From Glandiceps talaboti (taxonomy: Eukaryota; Hemichordata; Enteropneusta; Spengelidae), in the NCBI RefSeq assembly GCF_964340395.1, contig NC_135557.1:19766225-19808724 (forward strand): a stretch of DNA of 42,500 nucleotides, in the 5' to 3' direction. The position numbers were made by a program, and so were the translations under genes. This document shows positions 34,586-42,500 of the stretch, one piece after another; position 1 is the stretch's first letter, and the number at the start of each line of letters is the position of its first letter. The notes under the pieces were generated by a model. The model saw only the letters and a program-made list of their open reading frames with translations. It made no database searches and had not been told where the DNA came from.

Positions 34586-34764
34586 TGAATGTGTACATGT
34601 AGAGATATTAGAGCAATACTTGCAATTTAGATTAACATGTTTGATTTAAATTATTCACAAGTTCGTACAGAGAGTACTGATCGGAGTTTAGTCGAGGGTC
34701 TTTGTGTACTACAACATATAATCTTCAGTTTATTTTACAGCTATGCATACAATTGATGCTCTAA

Positions 34765-34850
34765 TACGTAAAAAAAAAAGTTAGGGTCGGCGTGAAAAAA
34801 CTAGGTGGGGTCGGGTAACCAGAACCAAACAATTTGTTAGGCGTAAGTAC
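34765..34850. repeat. Interspersed repeat fragment, copy 2 (GGTCGGGTAACC type)
   Basis: AGTTAGGGTCGGCGTGAAAA then GTGGGGTCGGGTAACCAGAA and CCAAACAATTTGTTAGGCG. It resembles 4545-4605 and follows an A-run, as a retroposed sequence might. Confidence 0.5.
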
Positions 34851-36924
34851 TATCTCTCAGTCTGACGTGTTTGTCTGTTACAGGATGACACAGTGTGAGT
34901 GATAGTGCTGGTGTCCTTATTGATACATGTATTATTGTGTTCTAATTAATCCACTCGTGTTCTGACTAGATTCTCTCAGTATGTAGGACATACTGTAGTT
35001 AGATACCTTATAACTAGTGGTCAATTTCACTCTGAATTAAAAATATTGTTTTCCGGTCGTGATGGAATCTCCATATAGGGTCTCTATAAATTTACAAATC
35101 TTAGCCAAGGATTTTATTTAGTCATTTAGAAACAAATAGTAGCGGTGAAGCATAAACCTGCATTCTACAGATTCCAAGCAGGTCATCCTAACAACTTGTG
35201 ACTCTGTTATTACCTAAGTACTGTTGTATTTGTTGTGACTGTACTACTATGAATAAAATTAACCCTGAAATGACCTTCTGTCATATCGTAAACAGAATTA
35301 TTGTCCGAGACTAAAAAGAATTCTGTGTTATTGTATTATATTAGTGGGGCAGGCTTCAAATACTTGGAATGTTATGTCAACTAATCTATTTATTTTTTTT
35401 ATTTTCAGATCGTTGATTTTTTTTTGTCTATAAAAGTATCCACGAACTGAATGTCTGGTCTGGGAGTGAATTGATTCTCGACAATAAGGGGAAAGTAGTT
35501 TATACCTAGTGGCTATGTCTGGTGTCAACACCAACTGATTTAAATATGAAAGACAACACTTATGAGCTGAAAAGACCCAGGACAGTCTTTGTATAGTTCA
35601 GTCTGTGGTGCTATGAATAAATGGTGGCCTTAGATGACCTTTTGACCTCTTAGGACGTAAAACTGTGTTCGAAATAGGAGAGACGGCTACTGTAAAAGTT
35701 ATAAATTTACTTGGTTGCTATGTGAACACTAACATGTAAAAAACAACGTGGGATTTTTGGTGTTTTTTTGTGTGTGCAAAGACAACACTGTATTAGTGTA
35801 TTATATCGACGATGAGTGTTTCACACAGTGGCATAACTGTTAACTGGTATACATTAATTACCAAGTAAATAACGCATAATTAATTAATTGATTAACTAAT
35901 TAATTAGTATATATACCGTTATGTGTCTACTCTAGCCATCCAAGTCACCTTCTAGTATGGTATACTAACATAGCGTTAACTCAATAATATTATGCACCGA
36001 ATTTATCTCGTGAAAACTCATCGTGTACATGTCACATGATATACATTCCAATACCTGTATGACTATTTCACTTTCCTAATAAATCAAACAATCTAGCAGA
36101 CGACAGCCGCTTCGCTTATCATCTAAAATATAATTTTGGTTAAAACTGTTCAGTGTGTCCGATCACAGCTGTAAGTTTTGCCCTGGTTTGTATACATTTG
36201 AGTCACGTGTAAAGACATAAATTTGTACAAGTTTAAGGTGGTTGAATTTTGAAGGATATCTAAGTGGTCTGTAAATAGGTCATCAGTCTAATCTGCTTTC
36301 TTAGTATTCAATACACGAGTTGTTTACCTCGAAGTCTTAAAATATAACAATACTGCTTTGTTCATGTTCGGCAGAAAAAGGCATACATACAAAGCCATAA
36401 TGCGTGACAACGCCTCGTCGTTACAGGTACATTTACTTACTTCGGAGAAGTAGCGTACGTATACTTTCCTCTGTGTGGCAACGATGTCCAGGCTAGGTGG
36501 GTACAGTCCGGGTTAGTTTGCAGACTTTGATTACAAACGACAGTCAACGGCTATAAGGTGAGTACCAATCTACTAGTATAGTGTTTAATACATACTTTCA
36601 AATGTTGTAGTCTGGTATTAAGGGAATGACGAGAATAGACCATTGACGTTGCTGTAATTTGATGCTAAAACATTTACTAATTTCGTGCCATCTTTCTAAT
36701 ATACATATTTGACTCTGAACACGTTTTGAGTTTCGACACATAATGACAGAAGACGACAAACCATGAAATCTGTGTGCCCTTTACAGACTGACCCCATGAC
36801 ATTCCAAGCCTTGCCGATGTGGTGACTATTACATTATATCACACAAAGACAAGCCAAATTTATATTACCAATAGCTTGTTGACGGTATTCTCAGTTCAAG
36901 CCAAGGGGAGACTAGTCTTGCTGC

Positions 36925-37095
36925 TAGACGTTCGGGCTTTCTTTCGATGCTATAACTATAAGCGAACGAAGTTCGCATGTGAGGGCTTGCCCGAACACTC
37001 GGATGTTCCATCCTCGATAGCGTTACGTTGTTCGGCTGTGTGTCGTATTTTATCGGAAAAGAACATCCGAGGGCTAGCTGATAGACTAAGGGGAG
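36925..37095. repeat. GC-richer segment with several inverted repeats; possible MITE or structured element
   Basis: GTTCGGGC (about 36929) and GCCCGAAC (about 36988) are inverted, as are CTCGGATGTTC (about 36998) and GAACATCCGAG (about 37061); GCGAACGAAGTTCGC (about 36962) is nearly palindromic. The segment is clearly less AT-rich than its surroundings. Both strands are open for about 60-100 codons, but no protein family is recognised. Confidence 0.5.
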
Positions 37096-39198
37096 ACGTG
37101 ATTATAATGTGTTTAATATGTTTTAGAAAATGACAACCACACCTACTAGTCACCGTAAAGATTCAAATGTTGTAGTTTTCTGAATATTAGTCAAATCACA
37201 TTCGAGGTAAAGAATACTGTAGATCATTATTAAATAAACCTGAACTTGTGAACGTTAGTCTTGCTTGCAGACAAAGTAAATCAGAACTCAATTCTGGCAT
37301 TGTCCCATCCACCACGTCTGCAGCCAGGACAAGTCGGAGACATTATATTAAACCAGTACCGCAGAGCCTGCTAAGGGGGGGGGGGGAGTCCCCGATCGAG
37401 ATTTTAAGGAAAAAAGCAAGAAAAAAGGCTGCTTTTTGAATACATAGCGATGTTATTAAAATCGTTATTTACGTGACGATTCCTAGCATGTGCGATTTAA
37501 AGTGATGGTTCACTAAAATCAAAGTAATTGTACACTGATTCCTGTGTAAAGTAATCTCGTCCGGAGTAGTTGTCGTAGTTGGCTATCACTATCATTTTAC
37601 ATGTAATGCTTCGTTGTACCATATGATTTTATATCTCCACTGTAGTGTAGGTGAAAAAAGGGGTGGCTAAAATAATGCTTGAGTTTCATTTGACGGGGTT
37701 TAACACGTTTTGGGAAGAGAGGGTGAAAGAAGCTACTTTAACATTTGTTTAACCGTAAATTGTGTACATTTCCTAATTGTAGTTATGCAGACAAATTGCA
37801 AGAGATAGTATCAAGATGACTGAATAAGTTCTATCTAAACTCGACCTGAAATATTTTGCTATCATTATACATGGTTTGTTTTATGCTTGTCAAGGAATGT
37901 GAAAAAATGAAATCGACCTACCTACCCAATTTGATGGGTTAGGTTGCCCGTTGACCAGCTTTTTTAAAAAAAAATTCTGGCCTTGCATATGATATTTAAT
38001 TGCGTATGCTAAATAAATTTTATGTAAATTGCATGCAAATGTACGTAAACTAGCCACCTTTCTAAATTTTAAATGCATGATTGCACCAGGACACCGTTCT
38101 GCCCTCCACCCCCACCTCCGACAATATTGGTCAGGCTACGGCCCTGTAAACCGTGTGTACGTGGCTCGATCTCAAAGTTACCTGTGGTTAGAGCAACTAC
38201 TCGAGGACGCCATATTGTTAGCATATAGGGTTGCCACAAGGTGTCTTATCGAGGTGTAATGCATTCAAGGCTTTGGCGAAAACAAAACAATTGCGTGTTT
38301 CCGATAACATGGCCTCAGAAAATAGGATAGGTAGGTAGGTTGGAACTTTATTTTATTTTATCTTTTTAATTTTTTTAAAAAAATAATGCTTCGACCAAAA
38401 ACAAACAAATGTCGGTCAGAATACCTTGTTGGGAAAAGAAGAAGACGGTCAAAAAAGGCAAAGATTTTTTTTTTGAAATGTTTAGAATAGGAGGCTTAAA
38501 CTATGGACGGAAACACACAATTTTTACTTGACGTTAGCACTACATTGTGATATTCATGTAGAACGACGGCATTATAAACACTCCTTGTTCGGTTTATTAA
38601 TTTGAATCCACTAAGAATGTTACTGACGACAGTGTTTGAACCGAGACTTGTGGTGAGATTTGGTGTCATAAAGTTAAACGTTGGTGTTAAGTCAAAAAGC
38701 ACATTCGATCTTGATGTTCACCTTTGAAGAAATATGATATGCATATGCAGGGCTGTTTTCAATCGTAACACTTAAGATACAGTTCATTGACAATTTACCT
38801 CCCTTCCAAAATGGATGAAGTAACTTATTTGTATATTAATGCTCAATGACATCCACATTACATCTCCCCATGAAAAATATCGAGCTTGGAGGTGTGAGGG
38901 GAGGTTATGTATTTTGATATTAAAATTAGATTTTATCTTAACCAAACTAGCTCCCATAACCAAAACAAAACTAAAGCCAAAGTGCAGTGTCCAAATGACA
39001 CCATCTGTAATAAGATGCGTTTTACCCCCCCCCCCCCTCCCCACTTTAAGGCATCTTTTCCTCAATTTCAAGATGCCTTTTCCCAGCATACCCCAGCTTA
39101 TTAAAATGGCCGACCTCTTACCCAATATTCAGGAACTATGTAGCAATCAAACCCATTCTTTTATCATGAATGACCTCTCCTGGTTGTAGGAACTGAAG

Positions 39199-41036
39199 AT
39201 GGCAAGTAAGGAACAAGATCACGTGATGATTTGTTACAACTGGCAACACCAGACGATGGCCAAACGTATCAAAAATGAACTTGACCACAGAGGATACAAG
39301 ACATGGATGGATCTAAATGATATGAGAGGTAAGAGTATTATATATATATTAAGTTAGAATTTGGTTACTATAATATTCTTCCTTTTAATTTAATGAGTGC
39401 ATGATTGTCTTTATTGTGTCTGTCTGTATATACGATATAGTTATATCATCACATATTTCCATCTAACCTGCAGGATGTATTTATGATATCTTATATTGCC
39501 CTATTTAAGTTATAGGATATATTTATGAAATCATCACACTTTTGTCTCCAGATTTTGAGTGTATAGCTTGAATTGCATCTTGTAAAATTACCCCCCCCCC
39601 CCCAGAAAAATAAGTAATTGGCATTGGTAAAATATTAGCAGTCAAAATAACTTGCACTAGTATGTAGTGTATTTCTACACATAGTCTTTGGTCATCTGCG
39701 AATCAAACATTGTCCATAGCTTCGTTGTAATTTTTCCGAAATTTGATTATATATAGTAATTGAATTTATAAATTCAAAAAAAGATTGCAAATGATATTTT
39801 TATATACATTGTATTTAAGACCTGAAAGGTGCAGGAGGGATTTTTGAATTATACTTAACTTGTGAGGATGGATCAGCGATAAATAAGACTCAGCTTAACC
39901 AGGTCTTCTGTCACCACATTTTTGTAGGTAAACTAGTCAACTTTACATCAAACTGTATGCTTATACATCAGATAATATGTAACAGTCTCAACAAACTAAT
40001 TTGGTTGTATTTGATTATTCTCAGGTAACATCAATGAAGTCACTGCAAATGCCATTGAAGCAGCTGGTGTTGTTCTGTTATGTGTCACAAGGGCCTTCAA
40101 GGAATCCCATAATTGCAAAAAAGAAACAAACTATGCTGACGAGACAAGAAAAACTATCATACCTTTAAAGCTGGAAAAGAATGTGGTATTCGGTAAGTTC
40201 TTAAGTTATTTGACTTTGACAAATAATTATGGTTTTAGAAATTATTAGAGCAACACATATCAACTTCTTGTCTATTTACTACCGAAAATAAAGAGTACGT
40301 GTGCATAGAGACAGAAGCATGTAAGCCATTCCTATAGTATCCATGACAATTTAAATAATATTGGTAATATTGGAAATACCTTAAACTGCAGTATAAGGAA
40401 CGACCCATGTATGTGCATCCACCCGTCTTTGGACAACCAAATCTTTAACACCCTTGAGTCAATTTAAAACAAATATGGCACAGATGTCAATCACTATAGT
40501 GTACATATGCATGTTATTTGATTTTGTGCCATTTGACCGTCATGAAAAAAAATGGCGACCACATTTATCCTTAAAATCCACAATTTGTCTCATATCTACA
40601 AAGGACAGACACCACCCAATATTAATTATTATTAATAACAAGTTTTCTAGTGATACATTGACCGTTGACCTTGAACAACATTTTCAGGATCCAAAAGTTT
40701 TCTTTCTACCATAACACAAGAAGTTGATTACTCAAAGGCATCATTCTAGTGTCTTCACCCATATTATCACAGTTGAGCTTACTTGTTATACTCTTTGAAC
40801 TTGACCTCCATCTTCTAGGTCAAAAACAAATCACTCAAAAACTTGTGAAGTATTGTCTAAAGACACCATTCATCCCCCACCACCACCATCACAACCACAT
40901 CACCATCACCATCATGCACCATCATTATCGTCATCATCATCACTATCATCACCACCACCACCTCATCATCATCATCATCATCACCACCATCAACACCACC
41001 ATCATCATCACCACCACCACCACCACCACCACCACC

Positions 41037-41068
<32 letters not shown>

Positions 41069-41872
41069 CCACCACCACCACCTGATCATCATCATCATCA
41101 TCATCACCATCGCCATCACCATCACCATCACCATCATTACAACCTGTCATCATCACCATCATTTTATTTATCCCTATTAAACACTATTAAATTCATAATA
41201 CATGTCAACACATGAATTATTTTGAATCATAGTAGCATTTTAACATAACTTATTTTGATCAAATGTTTTACTGTAGAGGTGGCTTATTCAGTTTGCTGAT
41301 GCATTTGCCAATTTCATGATTGCTACTTGCCACTTATTCCACTTTTCATCAGTGGGAAGTTCAGCATATTCTTGTTGGATTTAGACTAAATTACTTCCTC
41401 ATTTATGTTGTTATTTTGGAAATACTCATCGTTGCTATGCTTACGTTTTATGATTTAGGATGCTTGTGATCCATAAGACATTCTTGATACACTCTGTAAT
41501 TAAAATAACTGACCTGCTGAGTACATGTACATTCAGGTTTGCAAGACTTTGATAACTTTGAAAAAAAAATGTTTGTTAAATTAATCGTTCCATCTCACAC
41601 TAAATCATTTCTAATTTATACAGCTGTCAAAAAGAATATCCAAACCAAATATCAGACTATACAGAACTACAGTTCAAATTAGCTAGAAATGTGGTCGTTT
41701 ATAATGATCATTTGTTTGTTTACAGACGGTTGGATTGGTCTTATTGCTGGAAAGGAAATGAGATTTGATTTCTCAGATCCAGCAATGTTTAATACAACCA
41801 TGAACAAACTTGATGCTGAGTTGGCATTGCTTGGTCTAAAACCTGGAGAAGGTAGTCAATGTAGTACATGCT
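39199..41872 (+). CDS. TIR-domain protein (TIR_2-like), three exons, 3' end possibly beyond the window
   Basis: Exons 39199..39328, 40025..40192 and 41726..41872; all introns are phase 1. Together they encode one TIR domain of about 145 residues. Box 1 is DHVMICYNWQHQ, followed by KRIKNELDHRGYKTWMDLND, AIEAAGVVLLCVTRAFKES, NCKKETNYADETRKTIIPL, then DGWIGLIAGKEMRFDF and a C-terminal LDAELALLGLKPGEG. This matches the TIR type abundant in marine invertebrates, either alone or fused to other domains. The Glu in NCKKE sits where NAD-cleaving TIR domains keep their catalytic Glu, so enzymatic activity is possible but unproven. ATG39199 follows a good acceptor (GGTTGTAG|GAACTGAAG), with the frame open to the exon edge, so an upstream coding exon cannot be excluded. 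At the 3' end either the donor ACATGCT|GTAAGT at 41873 is used, again phase 1, or translation stops at TGA 41878-41880 after CSTCCK. Confidence 0.85.
40870..41160. repeat. CAT/CAC triplet array, about 290 bp, in TIR intron 2
   Basis: Mixed (CAT)n, (CAC)n and (CATCAC)n. All plus frames give poly-His/Pro/Ser/Ile and the minus strand poly-Met/Asp/Gly; none is a gene. The exon-exon frame of the TIR protein is intact without it. Confidence 0.97.
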
Positions 41873-41880
41873 GTAAGTGA

Positions 41881-42500
41881 AATCTCATTAAATTATTGAT
41901 TTTTGAGTGAATTATTAATTGTATTATGTAAAACTAAAACATCCATTCATCTAGTTTTGGTTTTGCTCATATCAATAAATCATTAAATTATACATGTAAT
42001 AAATCTACTTTACATCAAAATACAGGGAAATGGTTGTATTAGCATTTTATTTCTTTAAATAATAACATTTACTTCTTTGCCCAAGTTTCTCAAACTTTGA
42101 GAGTGACAAAGTAATTTGAAATTTAAATGAGCACCCCCCCCCCCCCAGAAGCTGACGATGTTCTAATTCTATGTTCTTAAGAAGGCAATGAATACATACA
42201 TTTGTTGTGTTTGCTTTATTTGTTGAGGGCTATCACAATTACTCCAAGCAACTGTATTCCAAAACACTAATTGTATAACTTTGTGAAGGTAATGAAGATA
42301 CTATATAGTCATTCTTCTTACTATATTTATAAATAACTGTAAATTTATAAACCATCACCACCACCGTCACTCTGAATAACTGGGATAGTACTAGAACATT
42401 AATCCTTACATACTAAAGACATCCCTCTATTTGTATCTGATACTTTGTGAAAATAAATTTTGTTACACCATGTTACCAACATCCATCAGTTTGTAGGTGT
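41881..42500. other. 3' flank or intron of the TIR gene
   Basis: AT-rich, with a C-run at 42134-42146 and no recognised exon. If the donor at 41873 is real, this is intron and the next exon lies outside the window. Confidence 0.5.

Larger units (their letters stand above)
33692..39189. other. 5.5 kb intergenic region between the NXPE and TIR genes (divergent promoters)
   Basis: The NXPE gene points left and the TIR gene right, so both promoters should lie here. No coding exon is convincing. A possible untranslated exon of the TIR gene ends in a good donor at CTATAAG|GTGAGT (36549-36561). Simple repeats: (TG)n at 34292-34350, a 32-bp tandem at 34467-34585, poly-G near 37375 and TAGG at 38327-38340. 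Confidence 0.5.

Noticed and set aside
36819-37133. 104-residue plus ORF
   Set aside because: No domain, no signal peptide and no supported splice partner; the segment is explained better as an inverted-repeat element.
40749-41215. Poly-His/Pro ORFs, candidate metal-binding protein
   Set aside because: CAT/CAC array inside a TIR intron; the TIR frame is complete without it.

Overview
This is an intron-rich, AT-rich, microsatellite-dense stretch of animal nuclear DNA. The genes have GT..AG introns of 0.5 to 4.5 kb, long non-coding gaps, and many simple repeats and decayed transposons. The gene mix (a class A peptide-type receptor, an NXPE protein, a TIR_2-type TIR protein and a resistin-like protein) fits an invertebrate metazoan, either a spiralian or an invertebrate deuterostome. 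I cannot name the species. There are no bacterial operons, CRISPR arrays or rRNA genes, and I recognised no tRNA.

Layout. (1) 0.46-7.5 kb, plus strand: a complete four-exon rhodopsin-family GPCR of 363 residues, all introns phase 0. (2) 7.5-12.0 kb: non-coding, with tetranucleotide arrays and interspersed repeats. (3) 12.5-14.2 kb, minus strand: a complete three-exon gene for a 114-residue secreted cysteine-rich protein. Its cysteine pattern and its CPxG(Y/F), CSCGxxCGS and WTxARCC motifs match the vertebrate hormone family resistin/RELM. This is the most interesting item, because single-frame reading breaks it over three small exons. (4) 14.2-22.5 kb: no convincing intact gene; it holds long AT arrays around a hairpin, a diverged tandem duplication, a 39-bp minisatellite, a broken ORF and the 3' tail of a non-LTR retrotransposon. 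(5) 22.5-33.7 kb, minus strand: a complete five-exon NXPE-family gene of 609 residues, with a signal anchor, a neurexophilin-like region and a PC-esterase/SGNH region whose catalytic motifs look altered. Its introns hold a decayed non-LTR reverse transcriptase with an internal 41-bp minisatellite, a palindromic MITE-like element, a near-1-kb inverted-repeat-bounded segment and an ~850-bp CTACA-type array. (6) 33.7-39.2 kb: non-coding, with a foldable GC-richer segment near 37.0 kb. (7) 39.2-41.9 kb, plus strand: three exons of a TIR-domain protein, all introns phase 1, possibly continuing past the window.

The four genes do not form a pathway visible from the sequence. Two are secreted or luminal (resistin-like, NXPE), one is a surface receptor and one is cytosolic (TIR). 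I reconstructed the exons by hand from splice consensus, frame continuity and family motifs; nothing was checked against transcripts or databases.
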